Positions 6,979 to 14,155 of a stretch of 29,430 bases of DNA are shown here, one piece after another (within the stretch, counting starts at the first letter, position 1; each line of letters begins with the position of its first letter). The notes beneath the pieces were generated by a model. The model did not search any database, was not told where the DNA came from, and was given only the letters and a program-made list of their open reading frames with translations. The DNA is from an uncultured Bacilli bacterium (GTDB taxonomy: Bacteria > Bacillota_I > Bacilli_A > RF39 > UBA660): NCBI GenBank assembly GCA_905236935.1, contig CAJOQL010000100.1, positions 1 to 29,430 on the forward strand. The letters run 5' to 3'. A program made the position numbers and the translations under genes.

Positions 6979-8661
6979 ATGGATAAATGTTTTAATAATA
7001 GTGTGTGTAATATTTTAAAAGTAGCAGAAAAAGAGATGCTTGATTGTCATCACCCTTATGTGGGAACAGAACATTTACTTCTTTCACTTTTAAAAAATAA
7101 TAATATTAGTAATATATGTTATAAATTTAAGTTAACTTATTCTTCATTTAAAAGTGAACTTTTAAAGATAATTGGTAAGGCTTCTAAAAAAAGTGAAGTT
7201 ATTTTATATACTCCATTATTAAAATTAGTTATTGATAAGGCTTATAATAAAGCATATGATGAACACAAAGATATGGATGAGTTTTATTTACTTTCTGCTT
7301 TATTAAGTGAACAAGATGGGATTGCTCTTAGAATAGTTGATAATATGGGAGTAGATATTGATGCTTTAACTAAAGAAATTAATAAGCCTAGTTTGATATA
7401 TGAACTTGGAGTTAGTTTAAATGATAGAGCTAGTGATAATGTTTATTTAAGAGAAAAAGAAATAAATGAAATTATGCAGATTTTACTTCGGAAAAATAAG
7501 AATAATCCAATTTTAATTGGTCATGCAGGGGTAGGTAAAACAGCTGTAGTTGAAGAACTTGCTAAACGTATTAAAAGTGGGAAAGTACCAGAAATGTTAA
7601 AAAACTATGAAATAATTTTAATTAATACTTCTACTTTAATTGCGGGAACTAAGTATCGTGGAGAGTTTGAATCAAGAGTAAATAATTTAATTAGTGAAGT
7701 AAAAAAATGTAAGAATATTATTCTTTTTATTGATGAGATACATACAATTGTTAAAACTGGTGCTTCTGATGGGTCAATTGATGCGGCAAATATTTTAAAA
7801 CCTTATTTAGCAAGAGGAGAAATTAAGGTTATTGGGGCAACTACAACTGAGGAATATAATGAATATATTAAAAAAGATCCTGCTTTAACTAGAAGATTTA
7901 CACCAGTAATTATTAATGAACCTAATACTAAAGATATGCAATATATAATGAATAAGTTAAAGAAAAGTTATGAAGATTATTATCATATTAAAATTGATAA
8001 AAAGGTTTTAAATTATTTAATAGATTTAACTAATAAGTATTTACCTCATTTATATAATCCAGATAAGTCTATTGAATTATTAGATACGGTTTGTGCTAAA
8101 AAAATTCTAGATAATAAGGATAAAGTACTAACAAAAGAAGATATTTATGAATCAATAAGTACTAGAATCAATATGGTCAATGTTGATAAGACTAAACTTT
8201 TAAACATTTATAGAGATTTAAAAGAAAAGTATAATGAACAAACTATTAAAAGTATAATTAATATTATTAAGGATACAAAGCTAAATAAATATATGGTATT
8301 AAATGGTATGGATACGAAAGTTAAAATTAAAATAATTGAATATATTGCTAGTAAATTAAAGATTAATTTAACATTAATTGATTGTAGGGAATATAATGAT
8401 GAATTTAGTGTAAATAAACTTTTTGCTAATAATTATTTGTATAATTTATTAGAAGAGCATCCTTATTCTTTTATTGTATTTAATAATTATGATGAATCTA
8501 ATAGAGTAGTTTATAATATGATAAATACAATGATAAATAATGGATATATAACTAGTAATAGTAATGAAAAATTATATTTAAATAATTCGATAATATTTAT
8601 TCTTAATAATAAAGATGAAAACAGTATTGGATTTAACAATTCTCTTTTATTTACTGCCTAA
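6979..8661 (+). CDS. ClpC/ClpB-like AAA+ protein with a degenerate second ATPase domain
   Basis: 560 residues against about 810 for ClpC. Residues 1-140 are a Clp N-domain (HPYVGTEHLLLSLL). The first AAA+ domain is intact: Walker A GHAGVGKT (181-188), Walker B IILFIDEIH (247-255) and the arginine finger region TRRF (304-307). From about 395 the second AAA+ domain still aligns (LTLIDCREYNDEFSVNKLF against the usual LIRIDMSEYMEKHSVSRL), but its P-loop is LNGMDTKVK instead of GPTGVGKT and its Walker B is FIVFNNYD instead of LLDE. The protein ends before the C-terminal small domain, where ClpP-binding loops normally sit nearby. It is therefore a one-ring ATPase with a pseudo-ATPase tail, probably a remodeller or scaffold. 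No frameshift is evident. It appears to lead the operon that includes cysS. Confidence 0.85.
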   Translation: MDKCFNNSVCNILKVAEKEMLDCHHPYVGTEHLLLSLLKNNNISNICYKFKLTYSSFKSELLKIIGKASKKSEVILYTPLLKLVIDKAYNKAYDEHKDMDEFYLLSALLSEQDGIALRIVDNMGVDIDALTKEINKPSLIYELGVSLNDRASDNVYLREKEINEIMQILLRKNKNNPILIGHAGVGKTAVVEELAKRIKSGKVPEMLKNYEIILINTSTLIAGTKYRGEFESRVNNLISEVKKCKNIILFIDEIHTIVKTGASDGSIDAANILKPYLARGEIKVIGATTTEEYNEYIKKDPALTRRFTPVIINEPNTKDMQYIMNKLKKSYEDYYHIKIDKKVLNYLIDLTNKYLPHLYNPDKSIELLDTVCAKKILDNKDKVLTKEDIYESISTRINMVNVDKTKLLNIYRDLKEKYNEQTIKSIINIIKDTKLNKYMVLNGMDTKVKIKIIEYIASKLKINLTLIDCREYNDEFSVNKLFANNYLYNLLEEHPYSFIVFNNYDESNRVVYNMINTMINNGYITSNSNEKLYLNNSIIFILNNKDENSIGFNNSLLFTA

Positions 8662-8689
8662 AAATGATAAAATGTTAATAGGTGGTTAG

Positions 8690-8833
8690 ATGGTAAAGTC
8701 TAAGGAAGATATTATAAAAGAAAGTACAAATTTAAATGATGAATTAAAAGGTAAATTGAGTGATAATGAGATATTTAAAATATTAAAAGATTTAGTTCGG
8801 TGTCAAGATAACAGAATTGTTAGAAGATTTTAG
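8690..8833 (+). CDS. Small hypothetical protein, 47 residues
   Basis: ATG at 8690 with RBS AGGTGG 5 nt upstream; the frame stays open to TAG at 8831-8833. The product is hydrophilic and mostly helical in composition, starting MVKSKEDIIKESTNLNDELK and ending RCQDNRIVRRF. There is no signal peptide, membrane segment or recognisable domain. It lies between the ClpC-like gene and cysS, 28 bp after the former and ending 19 bp before the cysS start, so it is probably co-transcribed. I do not recognise it. The RBS and the codon pattern, which matches neighbouring genes, support a real gene, but its short length leaves doubt. Confidence 0.55.
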   Translation: MVKSKEDIIKESTNLNDELKGKLSDNEIFKILKDLVRCQDNRIVRRF

Positions 8834-8852
8834 ATATGAAGTGGAGGAAGTT

Positions 8853-10241
8853 ATGAAGTTTTATAATACATTAACAAGAAAAGTTGAGGAGTTTGTGCCT
8901 CATTATCCAGATAAGGTTAGTTTTTATACTTGTGGACCTACTGTGTATCATTATGCACATATAGGTAATATGCGTAATTATATTGGTCATGATGTTTTAG
9001 ATAAAACATTAAGATATTTAGGATATGATGTTAAAAGAGTTATGAATATTACTGATGTAGGTCATTTATCAAGTGATTCAGATTCTGGTGATGATAAAAT
9101 GGTAGCTAGTGCTAAAAGGGAACATAAATCAGTTTTAGATATTGCTAAATTTTATACTGATGCGTTTTTTAAAGATTTTGATGCTTTAAATTGTAGAAGA
9201 CCTGATGTTATATCACCAGCAACGGATAATATTGAGTTTTATATTGAAATGATTAATGATTTATTAGAAAAAGGTTTTGCTTATAAATCTGGAGGAAATG
9301 TTTATTTTGATACATCTAAGTTAGCAGACTATTATCAACTTACTAATCATAAAGAAGATGAAATGGTAGTTGGAGTAAGACAAGGGGTAGAATTTGATGA
9401 AAGTAAAAAAAATCAAGCAGATTTTGCTTTATGGTTTACTAAAAGTAAATTTGACTCACAAGAATTAAAGTGGGATTCTCCTTTTGGAACTGGTTATCCT
9501 GGTTGGCATATTGAATGTTCTGGTATTTCAATTAAAAATATTGGTGAATATTTAGATATTCATGGAGGTGGGGTAGATAATATTTTCCCTCATCATACTA
9601 ATGAAATAGCACAAAGTGAAGCATTCTTAGGACATAAATGGTGTAATTATTGGTTTCATAATGAACACTTAATGGATGAGTCTGGTAAAATGAGTAAAAG
9701 TAACGGAGCAATTCTATCAGTATCTTTATTACAAGAAAAAGGATATAATCCTTTGGCTTTTAGATATATGTGTTTAAATAGTCATTATCGTAAGCAATTA
9801 ACTTTTACTTATGATGCTTTGGATAGCTCTTTAAATGCTTATAATAAACTTAAGAATAAAGTTGAACTAATTACTGATGAAGGTGATTTAGACGAAGGTG
9901 CTTTTGCTGAGTATAATAATAAGTTTATAGACTATTTAAGTAATGATTTGAATACAGCTAATGCTATTACCCTTCTTTATGATTTGATTAAGGATGAAAT
10001 GGTTAATGGTCATACTAAGCTTGATTTAATTAGAAATTTTGATAAGGTTTTAAGTTTAAATCTTTTGGAAGAGAAAAAGCTAAGAGAAGATCATGATCTT
10101 ATTATGAAATTAATTGATGCAAGAAATAAAGCTAAAGAGAAAAAGGATTATGAACTTGCGGATTCAATTCGTAATGATTTACTTCTTAAAGGAATAGTAT
10201 TAGTAGATACAAGAGAGGGTACTGTATATAAAGAGGTCTAA
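8853..10241 (+). CDS. cysS: Cysteinyl-tRNA synthetase
   Basis: 462 residues, normal for the family. It carries CGPTVY (zinc ligand C27), the HIGH-type motif HIGN (36-39), GWHIECSG (zinc ligand C222), FPHHTNEIAQSE (zinc ligands around H247 and E251) and KMSKS (279-283). It charges tRNA-Cys in the cytosol. The start at 8853 is chosen because GTGGAGGAAG stands directly before it; a longer reading from a TTG at 8817 overlaps the small upstream ORF and adds residues outside the family. The next gene starts 3 bp after its stop, so translation is probably coupled. Confidence 0.96.
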   Translation: MKFYNTLTRKVEEFVPHYPDKVSFYTCGPTVYHYAHIGNMRNYIGHDVLDKTLRYLGYDVKRVMNITDVGHLSSDSDSGDDKMVASAKREHKSVLDIAKFYTDAFFKDFDALNCRRPDVISPATDNIEFYIEMINDLLEKGFAYKSGGNVYFDTSKLADYYQLTNHKEDEMVVGVRQGVEFDESKKNQADFALWFTKSKFDSQELKWDSPFGTGYPGWHIECSGISIKNIGEYLDIHGGGVDNIFPHHTNEIAQSEAFLGHKWCNYWFHNEHLMDESGKMSKSNGAILSVSLLQEKGYNPLAFRYMCLNSHYRKQLTFTYDALDSSLNAYNKLKNKVELITDEGDLDEGAFAEYNNKFIDYLSNDLNTANAITLLYDLIKDEMVNGHTKLDLIRNFDKVLSLNLLEEKKLREDHDLIMKLIDARNKAKEKKDYELADSIRNDLLLKGIVLVDTREGTVYKEV

Positions 10242-10244
10242 TTT

Positions 10245-10907
10245 ATGGATTTAATTTATATTTTAATGTTTTTGATACCAATAATAGCTCAAGCTTATGT
10301 AACATCAACTTATAATACATATTTAAAAGTTAAATGTAAGTGTGATTTAACTGGTTATGATGTGGCTAAAAAGATTTTGAAAAATAATGGACTTGATGAT
10401 TTATACATTGTAGAGACTAAAGGAAAAATGACTGATCATTATGATCCTACAAGAAAGATTGTTAGATTATCTACTGATGTATATAATAAAAAAACTGTAT
10501 CTTCTATTGCAATTGCAGCACATGAGTGTGGCCATGCTATTCAAGATAAAGAAGGATATTTCTTTTTACGAATAAGAAGCAGTATTTTTCCTGTAGTTAG
10601 TTTTGCAAATAAAGTAGCATATGTTTTAATTTTTGTTGGAGCAATTTTAGAATTTGTAGATTTAATATTAGCAGGTATTTTATTTGTTGGGATTGGCTTA
10701 ATATTTCAACTTATTACTTTACCTGTGGAAATTGATGCATCAAGAAGAGCTTTAGGAGAAATGAAAAAATGTGGAGTTTTAAAAAAAGATACTGATGGGG
10801 TAAAGGTAATGTTAAAATCAGCAGCTTTAACTTATGTTGCAGGTGTAATATCTAGTGCTTTAGAGGTATTTAGATTAATAATGATTTATGGAAGTAGAAG
10901 AGATTAG
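10245..10907 (+). CDS. YugP-type membrane zinc metallopeptidase
   Basis: 220 residues. An N-terminal membrane segment (3-20) is followed by a soluble part with the zinc site HECGH in AAHECGHAIQ, two or three further hydrophobic segments (about 120-165) and VEIDASRRA, which carries the third conserved acidic residue of this family (Zn_peptidase_2, B. subtilis YugP). It is a putative membrane-bound protease with no assigned substrate. It starts 3 bp after cysS, and its end overlaps the next gene by 20 bp. Confidence 0.86.
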   Translation: MDLIYILMFLIPIIAQAYVTSTYNTYLKVKCKCDLTGYDVAKKILKNNGLDDLYIVETKGKMTDHYDPTRKIVRLSTDVYNKKTVSSIAIAAHECGHAIQDKEGYFFLRIRSSIFPVVSFANKVAYVLIFVGAILEFVDLILAGILFVGIGLIFQLITLPVEIDASRRALGEMKKCGVLKKDTDGVKVMLKSAALTYVAGVISSALEVFRLIMIYGSRRD

Positions 10908-11457
10908 TAAGTATTTAGTATTAGTAAATCCTTGGCATAAGTGTCCAGATAATTTGGAATTTAATATAATTGATGTTAATTCAAGATATGCTCAAAATAG
11001 GTTTGCAGAGGAAGAAACTTTTAAAGCATTTTTAAGATTTAAAGATTTTGCTTTAATTAATGGATATGATATTGAAATTGAAAGTGGTTATCGTTCAGTT
11101 GAGCATCAACAAAAAGTATTTGATAATTGTATAAATCAAAAAGGTTTAGAGCATGCTAAAAAATATGTGGCTATTCCAGGCTATTCGGAACATCATACAG
11201 GTCTTGCTTTAGATATTTGTTTAAAGCAAAATGATAAATTTGTAATTGAACATAATTTACCAGATAATTTTAAAGATTTCTTAAAAGAAAACGCTTATAA
11301 ATTTGGTTTTATAATTAGATATCCTATGGGTAAAGAAGATATAACTGGATATAACTATGAACCATGGCATATAAGATATGTAGGTATTTGTGCAGAGTAT
11401 ATTGATAAAAATGATTTAACATTAGAAGAATATTTAAATTATTTAAAAGAATCTTGA
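10888..11457 (+). CDS. VanY-type D-Ala-D-Ala carboxypeptidase family protein
   Basis: 189 residues. It has the M15B/VanY motifs IESGYRSVEHQQ, the zinc-site motif SEHHTGLALDI (SxHxxGxAxD) and EPWHIRYV with the catalytic Glu and last zinc His. The family trims the terminal D-Ala of peptidoglycan stem peptides. No signal peptide or anchor precedes the domain: the product begins almost at the conserved LVNPWHK segment, so how it reaches the wall is unclear. The only ATG lies inside the end of the YugP gene and has a weak RBS, which suggests reinitiation. It is the last gene of the operon, ahead of the terminator at 11445. Confidence 0.85.
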   Translation: MEVEEISKYLVLVNPWHKCPDNLEFNIIDVNSRYAQNRFAEEETFKAFLRFKDFALINGYDIEIESGYRSVEHQQKVFDNCINQKGLEHAKKYVAIPGYSEHHTGLALDICLKQNDKFVIEHNLPDNFKDFLKENAYKFGFIIRYPMGKEDITGYNYEPWHIRYVGICAEYIDKNDLTLEEYLNYLKES

Positions 11458-11479
11458 TTTGTACATATGATTCTTTTTT
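11445..11479 (+). terminator. Intrinsic terminator after the VanY-like gene
   Basis: AAAAGAATC (11445-11453) / GATTCTTTT (11469-11477) with a T-run to 11479; the stop codon lies in the loop. Confidence 0.8.
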
Positions 11480-11580
11480 ATATATTTTTAGCTTTAAAGA
11501 TATAATTAATTTAATATTTGGTTTTTAATATATTTAGCCTTAATTACTATGGTTAATTTTGCCTATAATTATTTTAGATA

Positions 11581-11616
11581 TAAATTCTACTTTTAGTAAT
11601 TCTAGGGTGGAATTTA
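11581..11616. other. Unassigned inverted repeat in the intergenic region
   Basis: TAAATTCTAC (11581-11590) and GTGGAATTTA (11607-11616) form a 10-bp stem with one G-T pair and a 16-nt loop, without a T-run. Function unknown. The rest of 11480-11660 is AT-rich and shows nothing else I can support. Confidence 0.4.
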
Positions 11617-11667
11617 CTTTTACAACTCAGGTAAGTCATTTCTTTAAAATAATCGAAAGTTACACTA

Positions 11668-11696
11668 TTGATTACTTAACATTCTTTTGATATAAT
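11668..11696 (+). promoter_or_regulatory. Strong promoter of the plus-strand RNA
   Basis: TTGATT (11668-11673), 17-nt spacer ending TGA, TATAAT (11691-11696): near consensus with an extended -10. No ORF with a credible RBS follows, so it appears to drive a small RNA. Confidence 0.8.
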
Positions 11697-11700
11697 GACT

Positions 11701-11828
11701 ATGCAAATGATAATTTGCGTAAAATAAAAAAAGGAAACATTTAGCTTTGCTGTGCTGAATGTCTACCTATATAATGGGAAGACATCTAGTCCCTATAACA
11801 AATGTTATAAGGACTAGATGTCTATTTT
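11701..11828 (+). ncRNA. Candidate antitoxin-type small RNA
   Basis: About 125 nt from the promoter at 11668-11696 to the hairpin at 11780-11823. It begins with a perfect hairpin GCAAAT-GATA-ATTTGC (11703-11718), followed by AGGAAACATTTAG and a stem CATTTAGC / GCTGAATG (11738-11745 and 11754-11761), then TGTCTACCT. Its 3' part is antisense to the last codon, stop and 3' hairpin of the small hydrophobic peptide gene on the minus strand. No convincing ORF is present. The antitoxin role is inferred from the layout. Confidence 0.6.
11780..11828. terminator. Shared hairpin between two convergent transcripts
   Basis: AGACATCTAGTCC (11780-11792) pairs perfectly with GGACTAGATGTCT (11811-11823); after one mismatch TATAACA / TGTTATA extends the stem. 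The plus strand continues with ATTTT. The minus strand has only a weak U-run (CTTCCC), so termination there is less certain. The stop codon of the peptide gene lies in the stem. Confidence 0.7.
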
Positions 11829-11912
11829 AATTACAATAACTAAAATAGTTAATGTAATTATTATCTCTACTATGTAACGAAATAGTTTTATAATATAAAT
11901 TCTTTTGTTCAT
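11814..11912 (-). CDS. 32-residue hydrophobic peptide, candidate type I toxin
   Basis: The minus-strand ATG at 11912 follows AAAAGGAAG with 8-nt spacing and ends at TAG 11814. The product starts MNKRIYIIKLFRYIVEIIIT and continues as an Ile/Leu/Val-rich stretch ending IKIDI: four basic residues, then one membrane segment (about 14-30). This is the size and shape of type I toxins (Fst, Ldr, TxpA/BsrG classes), although the sequence matches none that I recognise and lacks the Fst PxxG motif. A strong promoter (12033-12005) gives a leader of about 85 nt. In it CCTTTCGAT (11968-11960) can pair with ATCGAAAAGG (11933-11924), which overlaps the RBS. A convergent small RNA overlaps its 3' end. The gene is well supported; toxicity is inferred. 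Confidence 0.62.
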   Translation of the reverse strand: MNKRIYIIKLFRYIVEIIITLTILVIVIKIDI

Positions 11913-11923
11913 AGTATCAGCTT

Positions 11924-11968
11924 CCTTTTCGATTATATAGTAAATTAGGATTAAGAATTATCGAAAGG
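11924..11968 (-). promoter_or_regulatory. Leader stem that sequesters the peptide RBS
   Basis: CCTTTCGAT (11968-11960) pairs with ATCGAAAAGG (11933-11924) with one bulged A; the 3' arm includes the AAGG of the RBS. Fold-back of this kind is a usual feature of type I toxin mRNAs. Confidence 0.55.
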
Positions 11969-12004
11969 AGGTAGACACCCAGCCACTAAATATTTCCTAA
12001 ATAA

Positions 12005-12033
12005 ATTGTATCAAACAAAAGTATGAATGGCAA
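12005..12033 (-). promoter_or_regulatory. Strong promoter of the hydrophobic peptide mRNA
   Basis: TTGCCA (12033-12028), 17-nt spacer ending TGA, TACAAT (12010-12005), extended -10. Transcription would start near 11998, at the leader element. Confidence 0.78.
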
Positions 12034-12058
12034 TATTTTTTCTTTTTATATACTTAAT

Positions 12059-12083
12059 TTAAAAGAACCTCTTTGGGTTCTTT
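12059..12083 (-). terminator. Intrinsic terminator of uvrB
   Basis: Minus strand AAAGAACC (12083-12076) / GGTTCTTT (12069-12062) followed by TT and T-rich sequence; overlaps the uvrB stop. Confidence 0.8.
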
Positions 12084-14034
12084 ATCCATTTGCTTTCATT
12101 TCAAATAAGATGTCTCTTAATTGCATTGCTCTTTCAAAGTCTAATTCTTTAGCAGCTTTGCGCATTTCACTTTCAATATTTAATATAGCATCGTGTTTTT
12201 CTTTTTTAGACATTTTTTCTTTAGGTTCATCTTTAACTTCATTGCTAATTAAATCTCTAATTTCTTTGATGACTGTTTTAGGAATAATACCATGTTCTTC
12301 ATTAAATTTCATTTGAATAGAACGTCTTCTTTCAGTTTCTTTAATGGCTTTATCCATAGCTTCGCTTATATTGTCAGCGTACATAATAACATGGCCATTT
12401 TGATTACGTGCAGCTCTACCTATTGTTTGAATTAAGCTTCGTTCACTACGTAAGAATCCTTGTTTATCTGCATCCATAATTGCGATTAATGAGACTTCTG
12501 GAATATCTAAACCTTCTCTTAAAAGGTTAATACCTACTATAACATCATATTTACCTAGTCTTAAATCTCTGATGATACGTAGTCTTTCAAATGTTTTAAC
12601 TTCATTATGCAAATAAGCAACTTTCATATTTAAACTTTTTAAATAATTAGTGAGTTCTTCAGCCATTCTAATAGTTAAAGTGGTAATTAAGACTCTTTCA
12701 TTTTTTTGAATTCGATTATTAATTTCTCCAATTAAATCATCAATTTGTCCTTCAGTTGGTTTAACTTCAATTGTAGGGTCTAGTAGTCCAGTTGGTCTTA
12801 TTATAGATTCAACAACTTTACCACTAGTTAAAGATAATTCATAATCACCAGGAGTTGCTGAAATATAAATAGTTTGATTTAGTTTATCATTAAATTCGTC
12901 AAATTTTAATGGTCTATTATCTAAGGCACTAGGAAGTCTAAAACCATAATCTACTAGTGTTTGCTTACGCATTCTATCACCATTATACATAGCTCTAACT
13001 TGTGGTAGAGTTACGTGTGATTCATCAACAACAAGTAAAAAATCTTTTGGAAAGAAATCGATAAGAGTACTTGGTGTTTCACCTTCTTCTCTAAGTGCTA
13101 AATGTCTTGAATAGTTTTCTATACCGTGACAAAATCCAGTTTCTTTTAGCATTTCAATATCATATTCGCATCTTTCTTTTATTCTTTGTTTTTCGATTAA
13201 CTTTCCTTTTTCATCAAAATACTTAATTCTTTCATCTTTTTCTTTTTCAATTCTTTTAATAGCTTCGGTAAGTTTTTCATCACCCGTAACAAAGTGAGAT
13301 GCTGGAGAAATAGTAATATTTTTAATATTTTGAATTATTGATCCGGTTAAGATATCAAACTCACTAATTCTATCAATTTCATTACCAAATAATTCAATAC
13401 GAATACCATTTTTTCTTTCATTTGCAGGGACTATATCAATAATATCACCATTTACTCTAAAGGTGCCTCTATGAAAATCTAACTGATTTCTTTCATAAGT
13501 CATAGAAACTAATCTATCAATAATTTGTTCTCTTTTAATAATGTCACCAACTTTTAAAATAAGCATATTATTTTTATATTCTTCTGGTTCACCAATACCA
13601 TAAATACAAGATACTGATGCAACTACAATAACATCTTTATAATTTATTAAAGAACTAGTTGCTCCATGTCTTAATTCATCTATTTCATCATTTATTGAAG
13701 AATCTTTCTCAATATATGTATCAGTTGATGGAACATATGCTTCTGGTTGATAATAATCGTAATATGATACAAAGTATTCAACATGATTATTTGGAAACAA
13801 CTCTTTAAACTCACTATAAAGTTGACCAGCAAGTGTTTTATTATGAGCAAGAACTAGGGTAGGAATACCCACTTCCTTTATAACATTGGCAATCATAAAA
13901 GTTTTACCAGTACCAGTAGCTCCCATTAAAACTTGGGATTTATCTCCATTGTTAATGCCATCAACTAATTTTTTTATTGCTTCAGGTTGATCACCTGATG
14001 GTTTATACTTACTAACAAGTTCAAATTTATCCAT
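12082..14034 (-). CDS. uvrB: Excinuclease ABC subunit B
   Basis: 650 residues, the usual length. It starts [17 protein letters not shown], with Walker A GATGTGKT (38-45), the beta-hairpin segment [12 protein letters not shown] that clamps damaged DNA, the DEAD-like box VVDESH, the helicase motif [16 protein letters not shown] and QTIGRAARN, and a C-terminal UVR domain (ERAMQLRD) that binds UvrC. It loads on damage with UvrA and hands over to UvrC in nucleotide excision repair. GGGAGGT precedes the ATG. Neither uvrA nor uvrC is in the window, and I saw no LexA box upstream. The gene stands alone. Confidence 0.97.
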   Translation of the reverse strand: MDKFELVSKYKPSGDQPEAIKKLVDGINNGDKSQVLMGATGTGKTFMIANVIKEVGIPTLVLAHNKTLAGQLYSEFKELFPNNHVEYFVSYYDYYQPEAYVPSTDTYIEKDSSINDEIDELRHGATSSLINYKDVIVVASVSCIYGIGEPEEYKNNMLILKVGDIIKREQIIDRLVSMTYERNQLDFHRGTFRVNGDIIDIVPANERKNGIRIELFGNEIDRISEFDILTGSIIQNIKNITISPASHFVTGDEKLTEAIKRIEKEKDERIKYFDEKGKLIEKQRIKERCEYDIEMLKETGFCHGIENYSRHLALREEGETPSTLIDFFPKDFLLVVDESHVTLPQVRAMYNGDRMRKQTLVDYGFRLPSALDNRPLKFDEFNDKLNQTIYISATPGDYELSLTSGKVVESIIRPTGLLDPTIEVKPTEGQIDDLIGEINNRIQKNERVLITTLTIRMAEELTNYLKSLNMKVAYLHNEVKTFERLRIIRDLRLGKYDVIVGINLLREGLDIPEVSLIAIMDADKQGFLRSERSLIQTIGRAARNQNGHVIMYADNISEAMDKAIKETERRRSIQMKFNEEHGIIPKTVIKEIRDLISNEVKDEPKEKMSKKEKHDAILNIESEMRKAAKELDFERAMQLRDILFEMKANG

Positions 14035-14155
14035 AAATACCTCCCATTTATTCTTATTATAATTTGCTTCAAAAATAAGAAAATATTTATATAATTATAG
14101 CACATATATTTGCATTTAAATTAATAATTAGTTATCATTATTTAAGAGGTAGTAT

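Larger units (their letters stand above)
11732..11998. repeat. Inverted pair of related leader elements
   Basis: The plus copy at 11732-11768 and the minus copy at 11998-11969 share AGGAAAYATTTAG and GCTGRRTGTCTACCT, separated by 9 nt in the plus copy and 2 nt in the minus copy. They lie in inverted orientation in the DNA, so each convergent RNA carries the same element near its 5' end. Confidence 0.75.

Noticed and set aside
8817..8852. Longer N-terminus for cysS from a TTG
   Set aside because: A GGAGG site marks the ATG at 8853, and the extra residues lie outside the conserved family start.
11754..11776. GTCTACC near TATAAT, reminiscent of purine riboswitches
   Set aside because: The second conserved loop and the three-way junction are absent; the repeat in the opposite RNA explains it better.
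11732..11998. Inverted elements considered as ends of a MITE or small transposon
   Set aside because: They start at the predicted transcript starts, no target duplication was seen and the interior is explained by the two RNAs; not excluded.
12023..12316. Open frame of 97 codons on the plus strand
   Set aside because: It lies mostly antisense to the 3' end of uvrB, has no RBS and its composition reflects the opposite strand.
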